DNA of 64,000 bases. Origin: Adenophora triphylla var. japonica. Lineage: Eukaryota; Streptophyta; Magnoliopsida; Asterales; Campanulaceae. The stretch is taken from contig JAFEMH010002441.1 in the NCBI GenBank assembly GCA_022495995.1, positions 1 to 64,000 on the forward strand, written 5' to 3'. The notes under the pieces were generated by a model that made no database searches, was not told where the DNA came from, and saw only the letters and a program-made list of their open reading frames with translations. The translations under genes were made by a program, and so were the position numbers. Positions 45,901 to 55,872 of this stretch are shown one piece after another. Every line of letters begins with the position of its first letter. Position 1 is the first letter of the stretch.

Positions 45901-48900
45901 TCTTGGCCTATACTTCTCAATATTCTTAACAATAACGACATGTTGCAAAAGTGAAGACCTAAAAAGATGATAACCTCGGATTGGCGCGTGATGTCAGAGC
46001 CTACAGCAGAGTCTCAAGACCAATTTGCTCCCAGGATAGTGGTTCTTGGTATTTGTGGAATCCTTGGTTTGGGCTGGTAGGTGAGGGCTGGTTGAGTGTG
46101 TAGTTCCTTTCCTCTAGATTCATGTAAGAGGCTTCACAAGGGTGGATGCGGCCTTGCATTCGAAGTGTGGTCTGTTTGATGTTCTTTGATGCCTCTAGAT
46201 GGGGCAACATTTTAGGACATTTAGAGATCAGGCTCTATCATTGCCACTTTTGCGGGACAGAGTGGTTTTATCCTGGCTTCTTCATGGGCTTCAACTAAGC
46301 GTGATTTCCATGGGGTTCTGCTCTTGACTGTTTAGTAAGACGGGTCAACAACTCTTTTATATAGTTTTCCTTACTTTTATCTTTTGCTTTTCATTTCTAC
46401 TTCTATTTCATTGCTGAATTGCTCATCTATTCTTTCGTTATTTTCATCTCTTCATCCAAAACATTATCTGATCTAAAAAAGCTTTCTTGACAACAGATCC
46501 ACAAAATTAACCGCTCGAGGCTTTTCCTCTATGGCAAACTGAGGTAGAATAAATCCCTGCTGACTATTAATAGGATGAAAATTGAAACCCAAACTCGACG
46601 TGAAAACCTGAAACCTTGAAAGCATTCTAAAAAAAAGCATTATAAAAGCCTCCATAACCTTTTAGGAAGAAAAAAAAAGAAACTGGAGGTGGCATTTAAA
46701 ATCCGTACCAAGTATTCTAGGGACTATCTCATGTTTACAAATGTGAAGGTCACTAATCAAATGTTAGGGGTAATGTCACACTGACATGTGCCACTTTCGC
46801 AAGTTGTCACCCCATCTTCTTGCATAGAAATATAGTTAATCATTAATGTAGAGGCCATTCCTAATGTACCAAAAATAATAATGTAGAGGCCATGCTTGGG
46901 ATTAGAGGGAAAAAAAATATTTCATTAGTCCCACAATCTTTATATATATCTCTTATATATCCCCTTAAATCATTACAAAAGAACCCAAAAATCCGAAAAG
47001 AAAAAACAATGAACAAAATAAAAATAAGTAAAGCCAAACTGCCTAGATATATCCCTCTCCTCCCATTTGCTTTTACATTAATAATTGAGCTTGCATTATT
47101 TGTTCCAAGTTTTCATCCCTTGGAAAAAAGTGTTAAGAGAATACCTGAGAAACTTAAACAAACTTAGTCTTGAAAATTGTAACTAAATAATCCAACTATT
47201 TTTATTTTATCTTCTTCATTTTTCTGTACCAAACTTACAGATTTATACCTGCTTGGCATGATCTACTCATGCCAAGCAGGTTCCCTCATAGTGAATATTC
47301 TGAACACACTGATGACACATACATATATGTAATCATGCTACTGACCACAAACCAATAGATCCCCACATCCAACTACACCAAATCCCCTATGTGTGTGTGT
47401 GAACACAAGCACACATACATACTGTCATATATTAAAATCTCAAACTCATCATAGTGTGAATATAAATTCCAAAGACAGAAAGATAGTAGGGCGAGAATGA
47501 GGAGACAAAAATAAGTGACACTAAATAATTGGATGAGATGAAAATATGATACTCAATGGCGTGGCAATTGGAAGGAGCAGTAGATAATGAACTAATATAC
47601 TAAATAGGATACCTCACACTTTCTGCCATATTAAAATGAACTAATCTACAATATGAAAACCCCATACCTAGTACATAAATGAGCCGGTTGACTGAGAACT
47701 GTGAAAGAAGATTGGCATCTAATCTATATAGTTTGTTTGTGCAAGTTATTTCCTCTTATACACTTTGTCTTAAGATTCCATTTTCTCACTCCATAAACTA
47801 AGGTGAAAATAGAGTATAAAAATAGTTGCATATTAGGTAAAATAGGTTCTAGCTAGAAGGGAAAAAAAGCAGACATTAATGTGGTGTGTGGCACTTATAG
47901 CCCGTACAGTTCGACTTCGGAGAAAGGCAATTGTAACCCTAGCATTCATCAACTAATGGGCTCGCTCAAACAATTTTCTCTTAAAATCTAACAAAATACA
48001 AATCAGCTGTGAAGAAACTAGACTCCAGATAGCATCAGGCAACCAAGATAAGAAGATCTTAACCTGGAGTATCTAACAAAATAAGGTCTCATTCGACAAT
48101 TTACAACAATTTCAACAATTATAAGTATTTTAAGCTCTCATTTTTCAAACCCCATTATAAGCCAGTTCACTAAACAGTTGTAAGGCATTAAACACTAAAA
48201 TGTATTAACTGACAATGAAAGATTTGGAAAGAAAAGAAAAAGGGTACCATTTGATGAGCCAGCCAAACAGGAAATGTTGCATGATAGGAACCTTCTCCAT
48301 CACCTCCACCTTATACATCTTAAGTAAAACCGCTATTCACCTTGTTCCAGTTCGGGACCCCACTGATATCATCCAACAACGGTGAATGCTCTGCAAATAA
48401 CCCCTTTTTCATCTTCTTCACAAAGGCAATGCAGGAAAGATAGAGATACTCATTCGAAAAGTTTTCAATTATATCCTCATTATGAATCGATTTGGGCTTC
48501 ATATACTTGTGATCGATCAGCTGGGATGATCCAAATATAAAGGGCAGGAAATGATAGTCATCAAGACCCCAAACACCATGGGACCCCGCTGGCTCCAAAG
48601 AGTAAACCAACTGCAACTTCCTCATGAGCTCAAGGTACTTGACGAAAACCCTAGAAACAACAGCTTGATAATCCTCTTCATTGATGATGCCGATCCTCGC
48701 AAGACAGTACAACCAAGCAGCGAAGTTGGTCTCGTGACCAGTACCATAATCTATGCGACTCGAATTCCCAAAACTATCCTCGAAGTAAGGAACTAGCTCA
48801 ACGGTAGCAGAATGGAGATCCGGAGGGAGGAATTTCAGCATGAAGGAAGTTGAATTTTCGGTCATGCGAGTATGCCAAGCTCGGAATGAGAGATTCCCAT

Positions 48901-49408
48901 AACGAGCTGAATGTTGAATTGGGGGAATTTCATCGATGAATTGAATTAGGGTTTCGAGAAGGGAGATAATACTGGTGACGGTAGGGGACTGGTGACAGGG
49001 GTCGGAGAGCTTGTGGGATCGGATTGATTCGGAGAGAGAAACGATGAACCCTAGGAAGTATTTCGATGCGTTGGAGTCTCTGAATCTGATGATGTCATCT
49101 TGGGAGTGGATGATTTTGGTTGGGGTTTGGAAATGGTACGGCGGGGAGACGGTGGGGACTTTTTGGGATTGTGGGACTGGGGTTAACATGATGGTTTGTT
49201 GGGGGTTGGTGTGGGAAGGGGGGAGGTTGATCGCCGGAGCTCGGATTGGAATGTAAACTGGCGGAGGAGATGCGTCGGACCATGACGGTGGAGGTGGGAA
49301 TGCGGTGGGGCCGCCGCAGTTTATGCAGGTGGTGCAGTTGTTACCGTGGAAGTGGTTGTGGTGATCGCCGGCGGTTTGATCGTCGGATGTTTGAGGCTGG
49401 CGTTCCAT
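42917..49408 (-). CDS. PTPA: PP2A phosphatase activator (PTPA), with an apparent 1-base frameshift
   Basis: Peptidyl-prolyl isomerase-type activator of protein phosphatase 2A. The start chosen is ATG at 49408 (MERQPQTSDD); an in-frame ATG 24 codons earlier lacks family-like sequence. A His/Cys-rich, then Pro-rich N-terminus leads into the PTPA domain: RYGNLSFRAWH (about residues 169-179), GTGHE (222-226), GVWGLDDYHFLP (278-289), FGSSQL, and GVPNWNKVNSG. At 48326-48329 a run of four A (+ strand) gives a stop after NSGFT; with three, the frame would read on as LLKMYKVEVMEKVPIMQHFL. The first exon ends at 48248 (AAATG before GTACCC). A CAG acceptor 5.3 kb away, before 42923, supplies GGAATAG, giving Lys-Trp-Glu-stop, the C-terminus I remember for plant PTPAs. 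MULE-2 sits 138 bp upstream of the ATG. Confidence 0.85.
44460..45092. mobile_element. hAT MITE, AACCGAACC-rich, in the PTPA last intron
   Basis: 633 bp; both termini read TAGGGGTGGACATGGTTCGG, and an exact 8-bp duplication GTCTTAGT (44452-44459, 45093-45100) flanks it. The interior is rich in AACCGAACC/GGTTTGGTT. Ends and subterminal composition resemble the 15.4-kb hAT element, a plausible source of transposase. Confidence 0.93.
45155..45262. repeat. Inverted repeat, arms of about 32 bp
   Basis: Arms 45155-45186 and about 45230-45262 share CTGACTCTTTGGTTTA/TAAACCAAAGAGTCCG, with a ~45-bp loop. It lies between the two hAT MITEs of the PTPA intron and could be a small foldback element. Confidence 0.55.
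45274..45555. mobile_element. hAT MITE in the PTPA last intron
   Basis: 282 bp; termini CACCGGCGAAGCTAGG and CTGTGGCGAAGCCAGG (other strand). The 8-bp duplication has one mismatch, CTCGTGTC (45266-45273) versus CTTGTGTC (45556-45563). Same terminus type as 31133-31310. Confidence 0.75.
45564..48247 (-). other. Remainder of the PTPA last intron
   Basis: AT-rich intron sequence. Apart from a short GT repeat (47391-47401) and the hairpin at 47247-47281, I recognise nothing in it. Confidence 0.5.
47247..47281. repeat. Perfect 15-bp stem hairpin
   Basis: ACCTGCTTGGCATGA, five bases (TCTAC), then TCATGCCAAGCAGGT. The arms are perfectly complementary. No known element ends or flanking duplication were recognised. 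Confidence 0.85.
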
Positions 49409-49945
49409 TGCCTTGCCTTCTTTCCGTTTCAATTGTTCACACGGGGAGAGAGAATATGGATTAAAAGTCTGAAAATGCAATGAAGGTTTTGAAAGTGATG
49501 CTCTTGCCGGTTGTGAATTTTTTTTTATTTATTTATATAAAGGTTTGAGAATTGTTATATAAACCCGTAAAATTGTTGAGTAAACCCGTAAGTTGTATTT
49601 TTCAAAAAAGCCATCGAATGAAATGACAAAAATATCCCTAAATATATTCCCTCATTCACTAATGTTAAATAAACCCGTAAAATTGTTGAGTAAACCCGTA
49701 ACCCATTTTCACCACCTTCCCCTCCCCCTCTCATCAATTTTCACCACCTTCCCCTCCCTCCCTCATCAATTTTCACCACCTTCCCCCTCCTTCCCTCATC
49801 AATTTTCAATCTCTTTTTTACTTAATCTCTTCTTCTTTATTTTTTTACTCCAAAAAAATTACCCCCTCCCTTTCCTTCCTCTTCCTCTCCCAAAAACAAA
49901 ATTCATACACATTTGTTCCAAGACAAGAGATTCAGCAGGCTCATC

Positions 49946-51690
49946 ATGGATGCCCTACCATCGAATGTTAATGTAAGTTTTCTAACCTTTAAATTTGTTA
50001 AAAATGTCATTTCTGTTTCGTAGCTAGAATTCGCCGAGAGTGACCGAATATTTGTTCAGTTCGGCCACCCCGTAGAAATTCACTATGGTTCGGCCACATC
50101 CTACGAAATTTTAAAATTTTTCGCCCTCGGTTTGCCGAATTGGCTATTTTTCGGCCAGTAGTGACCGAATATTTGAATTATTTCGTCCAGTAGTGACCGA
50201 ATATTTGAAATATTTCGGCCACACCCAGCCGAACCGTCGAAGAAAATTCGACCACCACTGGCCGAACCTTTGTTTTCTCGCTACACCTCCCTTATTGTTT
50301 TATTTAATTGTTGCGTATTCCCGGGTGACAACAACTATGTCTCGGTTGATTTTGAAAGCGTTTTGCGAGACTACACCCCGTAATTCACAATGCCTTGTTT
50401 TTCGAGACCAGGAAAAATAATGTTTGAATGGGTGCGTAAAAAGGGGGAAGAAGTACGGGTTTGTCATCGTAGTCGGTCGGTCGGATAACGGGAGCCGTAA
50501 TTCCGCTCCTCGAATGACGCTTGTTTGTGATCGCTGGGGGAAATACAAGGAAAAACCAATCTCTCTGTCCTCTCAAGGAACTGCCAACCTTGAAATATTG
50601 GAATTGGGAAAAAAAAAGAAAAAATAGAGAGAGCGGAACAAAGAAATGCGGTTATAAGTTTCAGTTGAACGCCAGACAAGTCACGGTTGATGGTCAATGG
50701 CAATTAAAAGTGGTTTGTGGCTTTCACAATCATCCTATTTGCGAATCCACGTTGGGTCACTCTTATGCCGATCGATTACTTAAATCGGAGGAGGAGTACG
50801 TGATAGAATTGTCACATGCAAATAGCCGTAGAAGGATATTTTACATGGATTAAAAGAGAAATTTACGGAAAACAAGTCCATAATACGGACTATTTATAAT
50901 GCGCGAGTGAAGAACAGGGCAACTGAGCGTGCGGGTCGTTCTCAAATCCAACAGCTCATGTTTAAATTGACCGAGCATGCTTATCACTTCGAATATCGGC
51001 AATGCGAGAATACAAATGTCATTAAGGAGATATTCTTTGCTCATCCGAAAAGCATTGAATTGATGAAGGCATTTCCATACGTCTTGTTCATGAATTGCAC
51101 TTACAAGATAAATAGGTACAACTTACCTTTGCTTGAGATTGTGGGCGTGACTTCAACCAAAATGACCTTCTTAATTGCTGGTGTATACCTAGAGGCTGAG
51201 AAAGAAGGAAACTACACGTGGGCATGCGAAGTGTTGAAATCTTTGATGGATCAATCATGTCTTCCTAATGTTATCGTGACCGATAGGGAGCTTGCCTTGA
51301 TGAATGCAATTCGTGAGACGTTCCCAACGACAACTCATTTGCTTTGTCGATGGCATATCAACAGGAATATTCTAGCAAAATGCAAGAAAATGTTTGATAT
51401 GCAAGAGATTTGGGAGGCGTTCATTCTTCATTGGAATGTAATGGTCCAAGCTGATACGGAGGCATCGTTCGATGACTATTTACGTCGATTATCAAGAATT
51501 GATTTGTATATGCCACGTCAACAACAATCATTACATTCATGCCAAGTTGAAGGAAGGATGTCCATTGCCACCGGTACCATACAAATGGTATGATTGTCGA
51601 GCGGAATGTGCAACCGGATGGCTAGATTTTTATCAAGATCGATTAATACAAGTACCCGAAACATCAACTTATGTAATTGATATTAAATAG
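49946..51690 (+). pseudogene. MULE-2 transposase (FAR1/MULE-domain type), decayed
   Basis: Probable first exon 49946-49972 (MDALPSNVN before GTAAGT). After an intron full of palindromes come a FAR1-like N-terminal DNA-binding region (about 50390-50560: MFEWVRKKG, KKYGFVIVVGRSD, RMTLVCDRWGKYKE) and TKKCGYKFQLNA...VVCGFHNHP (50638-50760). The MULE transposase domain follows (50907-51593) with FMNCTYKINRYNLPLLEIVG, VIVTDRELALMNAIRET and TTHLLCRWHINRNILAKCK, then a C-terminal region (51500-51690: AKLKEGCPLPPVPYKWYDC, CATGWLDFYQDRL). The family's first catalytic Asp (MDCTYK) is Asn here (MNCTYK). Frame changes occur near 50450, 50600, 50850 and 51480-51590. It is very unlikely to be active. I see no SWIM finger. 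Confidence 0.85.
50030..50275. repeat. MULE-2 palindrome cluster, left
   Basis: About six degenerate copies of TTCGGCCAGTAGTGACCGAA-type units inside the first transposase intron, each spaced about 30-50 bp. Confidence 0.8.
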
Positions 51691-51939
51691 TTTTATTTAT
51701 GTAATTGATATTAAATAGTTTTATTTATGTAATTGATATTAAATAGTTTTATTTATGTTAAATATTATAATTGCTACTTCCATAACGAACCTTGCCTATG
51801 GTATGCTTGACATCATCTTCGAGGATCCTCCGATAAAATAGGAAATTGAAAAATAAGATGAATATTTAACTTTTCAAATACTTCAGAAACCATTTAGTAT
51901 TGATATATCATGTTTTTACTGGTAATAGACTAAACTTGA

Positions 51940-52285
51940 CCAGTTCACTACAGGTTCGGCCAGGTGTGGCCGAAAATTTGAGCAGGTTCGGTCAGTACTG
52001 GCCGAAAATTTGAGCAGGTTCGGTCAGTACTGGCCGAAAAACCAAAGAAAATTCGGTCAGTACTGGCCGAACTTTTGTAACTAAGGCAAAAAAAAAATTA
52101 AAAATTTCAGCCAATGTTTATAACACGTAGCAATGATTTTTCGTGAACGGTTCCAAAAAAAAAAAAAGACACGCTTATTCTAGGTCTCGGTCAGTAGTGG
52201 TCGAACAGTACCAAGGATTTCGGTCAGTACTGGCCGAACTTCTTGACTGGTTCGGTCAGTACTGGCCGAAATTTTTCCAGTTTTT
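51940..52285. repeat. MULE-2 palindrome cluster, intergenic
   Basis: Seven copies; the best, TTCGGTCAGTACTGGCCGAA, occurs five times nearly or fully exactly. It lies in the spacer between the convergent transposase and PMD genes. Confidence 0.9.
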
Positions 52286-53606
52286 CGACATGTACTTGCT
52301 GTATTTTGCACTAACCAGGGTACGTCCCCGACTCGTCTATGCTGCAACCATCAACCATTCAAACATATATATATAAACCATAAATTCATACACCAACCAA
52401 TCAACCCCCCATACACATAAAACCATAAACCATAAACCATAAAACCATAAACCAATTACTCCATATATACACAAACATGAAATATAAAACCATAAACATT
52501 ACAATTACTCCATAAACCAATTACTCCAAAAATAATTGTTCATACATATAATTACCAAAAATAATTGTTCAAATACAATACCAAAAATAATTGTTCAAAA
52601 AAAACCAAAACTACATATCTATTGTCGTCTTCTGCCACCCCCCCGAGAAGTTGATGTCCGCGCTGGGGTTTGAGTTTGAGTTTGAGTTTCTGCCAATGCT
52701 CTAAACATGACGTCCATAGCCTCCTCTAAACTAAATGAGCAGTCTCCATTTGTCCATATCTCAGCAATAGGCATAATGACGTTCCGGACATTCATAAGCA
52801 TATCCCACGGATTAGGGGCAACAACTTCGCTTGTCCTCCCGACAGCGTGAGACCGCTCGGTAATGGGGTGCACAATGGGTTGTGAATATTCGTAGTACCA
52901 TTGCGAGATAATCATCTGCAACGCATGTTGAGGCACTCTACATCCCGTAACTCCGCGTTTATCGAGGCAATTCCCCTTCCAAAGTAGAATGACCGGGCAA
53001 ACATGATCCACCCCATTAGAGACTTCTTATCTCCTCTCGCCATTCCAAGACCAAGTGAAGGGTGAGGTATTGTCTGCATGTACCCAAACTGTCGCAATAC
53101 CCGGTCGGGAAGATGTGGTTCCACCACATTACCGGCAACTATGGCACCTTGGTATAACGCGACTCTAGGAAAAGGATATTGAGCGCAGATACCTTCATAC
53201 GGCATCCAAATCACCTACAATAAAAACATAAAAAATATTAATATAGTTTCATTTAAGAAAACAAAAATACATGTGAAAATTATTACTAAAAAAATAATAC
53301 TTACATCCGTGTCCTGAAGAATGTCAATATGTTGCCTCTTCACTTGCACGGAGGGGACTGTCGCTGGTTGAGCCCGAGGTGGTAGCCACTTCAATGTGAG
53401 CGGCAAATTGGGTAGATAGTAGTTGTTGAAACCGTTCCTAAACGCAGGAAACCTCTCATAAACCCAAGCCTCCAACAAGGTTAAGTGCCCGGAAATCTGA
53501 TGGCAGTTAAACCTAGATCCTTTTCCTAGTTGCCGGTACAAAAAAGCTAACGCTCCGGCTCCCTAAGCATAATTCCCTATTGCCCCATCATCTCTCAAAA
53601 AATCTA

Positions 53607-53658
53607 GATAGCTAGCGTTGACACATGTCCCGGATAGCTAGCGTTGACACATGTCCCG
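53607..53658. repeat. 26-bp tandem duplication in the PMD gene
   Basis: Two exact copies of a unit starting GATAGCTAGCGTTGACACAT. The length is not a multiple of three, so it shifts the PMD reading frame. Confidence 0.95.
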
Positions 53659-54999
53659 GTCTTATCAGAAAAGATTGTGCACCCCAATAAATATAAAAGA
53701 TATACCTTAGCAGCACAGACAACTTTTTGGGGGTTGGAGGAGTACAACTGAGGGGAGAACTTCAATCTAAGCCATTCTAAATTGATCAATGCCCCCTTGG
53801 CAAGAATTCCATCTTTAGCAACTTTTTTGTTCACTCCCAAAACCTCACAAACCTTATTAAGAGGTAGCTGACTAGCATAAGCGGGACTCTCAAATAAGGG
53901 TGCACCTACTACCGGAAGCAATGTAAGACAAGACACATCCTCCAAAGTGATGGTCATCTCCCCAAATGGCATATGGAAACTATTAGTTTCCGGATGCCAT
54001 CGCTCAACAAAAGCGTTGACCAACGTTTTATCTACGTTGTCATACGCTCCATTTCCATTAACTAAGCACAAGAGACCGGAATTAATGATAAGCATTTGAA
54101 CCGGCTCTGACACTTTATTCAACTCCAATTCCCATTTTTTCAATTTTCCTATATGGTTAATACATTTTAAAATTCTATCATCTTTACCCTCCCAAATTGA
54201 TTTAGCAATATGGGTTTCATAGGAAAGGAGTAATGTTTTGTACCTAGGCCCACCGGGATAAGACGTTACCTCCCCACCTCCCTCCTCATCATCCCCATCA
54301 TCCTCATCATCCTCATCTTCCGGCTCATCTTCCGGCTCGTATTCCCGTTCATCTTCCGGGTCACTATCATGTTGAGCCGGAATAAGGTCTATCCGAGGCT
54401 CAGGTGAGGTTTCCATAGGCTCATTGTAGACCGACAAGCGAGGATCAACGGTTAAATCCTCAACTGGCTCTTGGTTCTGTGAAGTTTGCCCTTGAGTACG
54501 TGCGGCTACTTTTTCACTCCTTAAGGAAGCAGTTTGAGGCCTTCTCCTTGAAAAAATTTGCTTAACTGAAATGAAAACATCAAAAAATCAATCTCGTAAT
54601 ACATTTTATAACATATCATATAAAAAACAATGCATATATAAGAAAGAAAGAACAATGCATATATAAGAAAGAAAGATTGTCAAAGATCGCCCATGGCAAA
54701 AATTCCAAGAAAATAGAAGAAATTTTTCATTGGAGCATTTCATCGAACACTTGGCGTGCATAGTAGAGAATCATGCACAAACTTGCGTTTGGCTACCCAA
54801 ATCAATCCCTCCTACAAACCCAAATCATGTAGGGCACTCATATATACACAAATGCATCATCAAAGTTCAACAAAGGCCTGAGAAATCTAACATGCATTGA
54901 CATTGAACCTAGTTCTTAATAAAAGGAGGGAAATGTCCAAATTTTGATGAATAGATGGATTAAAAAACATGGAATTGATACAATGCAATCAATGGAAAA

Positions 55000-55190
55000 C
55001 TTTGCCAGTAGTGGCCGAAAAATTTAGAAGGTTCGGCCGGGGGTGGCCGAAAAATTGAGCATGTTCGGCCGGTGGTGGCCGAAAAATTGAGCAGGTTCGG
55101 CCGGGGGGTGGCCGAAATTTTGAGTTTTTTCGGTAGGGTGTGGCCGAATTTGTGTAATAAATCGGCTAGTAGTGGCCGAACCCTTCAAAA
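55000..55190. repeat. MULE-2 palindrome cluster, right
   Basis: Six copies of TTCGGCCGGTGGTGGCCGAA-type units, upstream of the PMD start region and inside the right end of the element. Confidence 0.88.
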
Positions 55191-55677
55191 CCCAGATTTT
55201 CGAAATTTTTCACAAAATCACAATGAGATTCTCTCAAAATGAAGCAAAAATAAAGTAATTTTAGATTGAAGAAAGAATAATTACCTGATTTTCCTAGGTT
55301 TGACATCTTGAATCTTGAATTGGGGTTGTTCTTCTTCTTCTTCTACCTAGGTTTTGCTTCTTCTTCTTCTTTCTTCTCTCTCTCTCTCTTCTCAGCGTTC
55401 TCTCTTCTCTCTCTCTGCGCACACACACAGCGTTCTCTCTCTAATTTCAATTTCACGTCTCTCTTTCTCTCTCTAGGTTTGATTGTGGGTGAGGATGAGT
55501 GAGAGGGAGGGAGTAAATGAGAGTTAATTGGGTGGGTGTGGGTGTGGGTGTGGGTGTGGGTGTGAGAGGGGTATAAAGGGAAAAGTGGGGGGTTTGTTTT
55601 TATTTTTTGGGGTGATTTTAACAATACGGGTTTACTCAACAATTTTACGGGTTTATATAACAACTCTCTAAAGGTTT

Positions 55678-55872
55678 TTGAGAATTGTTATACAGGCTAG
55701 GAAAATTATCGGTGGATCTTTCGTTCCAAGTCAAACAATCAATTAAGACAAGAATTTTGAAATTTAACCAACTAGTTCACTATCCTAATAAATATTCCAC
55801 CTAGTCTATTCCTTATTAATGACACCCATAAAATAAATAAACTCACCCATCCATTCCATCCTTTATAACTCA
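55678..55872. other. Probable original PTPA upstream sequence
   Basis: If MULE-2 is removed, this sequence joins to 49537 and would be the PTPA promoter region. It opens with GAGAATTGTTATACAGG, which resembles the first bases of the MULE-2 terminus. No gene was seen. Confidence 0.5.

Larger units (their letters stand above)
52619..55306 (-). pseudogene. Plant mobile domain (PMD) gene of MULE-2
   Basis: Exon 1 is 55306-55285 (MSNLGKS), exon 2 starts at 54565, then an intron 53304-53215, and the last exon runs from 53214 to the stop at 52619. An acidic stretch (54380-54265, Glu/Asp-rich) precedes the PMD domain: FVERWHPETNSFHMPFGEMT, LEDVSCLTLLPVVGAPL, AAKVYLLYLLGCTIFSDKTG, then AFLYRQLGKGSRFNCHQISG, LLEAWVYERFP, VIWMPYEG and LPDRVLRQFGYMQTIPHP. 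It is broken by a 26-bp tandem duplication (53607-53632/53633-53658) that shifts frame after KTGTCVNASY. A TAG lies where PMDs have the Trp of the Y-x-W-G motif (just before GAGALAFLYR). A further shift falls at about 52950. Without these it would match the MULE-1 PMD in layout. Confidence 0.87.
49547..55668. mobile_element. MULE-2, complete Mutator-like element
   Basis: A 9-bp duplication TAAAGGTTT (49538-49546, 55669-55677) bounds the element. The inverted termini begin GAGAATTGTTATATAAACCC (left) and GAGAGTTGTTATATAAACCC (right, other strand) and stay nearly identical for about 43 bp. The 9-bp duplication and internal MULE-domain transposase identify the superfamily. It carries a transposase on + and a PMD gene on -, convergent. 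Length is 6,122 bp. Part of the left terminus (AAACCCGTAAAATTGTTGAG) is repeated at 49672-49701. Confidence 0.93.

Noticed and set aside
47247..47281. MicroRNA precursor
   Set aside because: Stem of only 15 bp and loop of 5 nt; flanks do not extend the pairing.
51940..52285. CRISPR-like array of palindromic repeats
   Set aside because: Spacing is irregular, repeats are degenerate, the genome is a plant and no cas gene exists; these are transposon palindromes.
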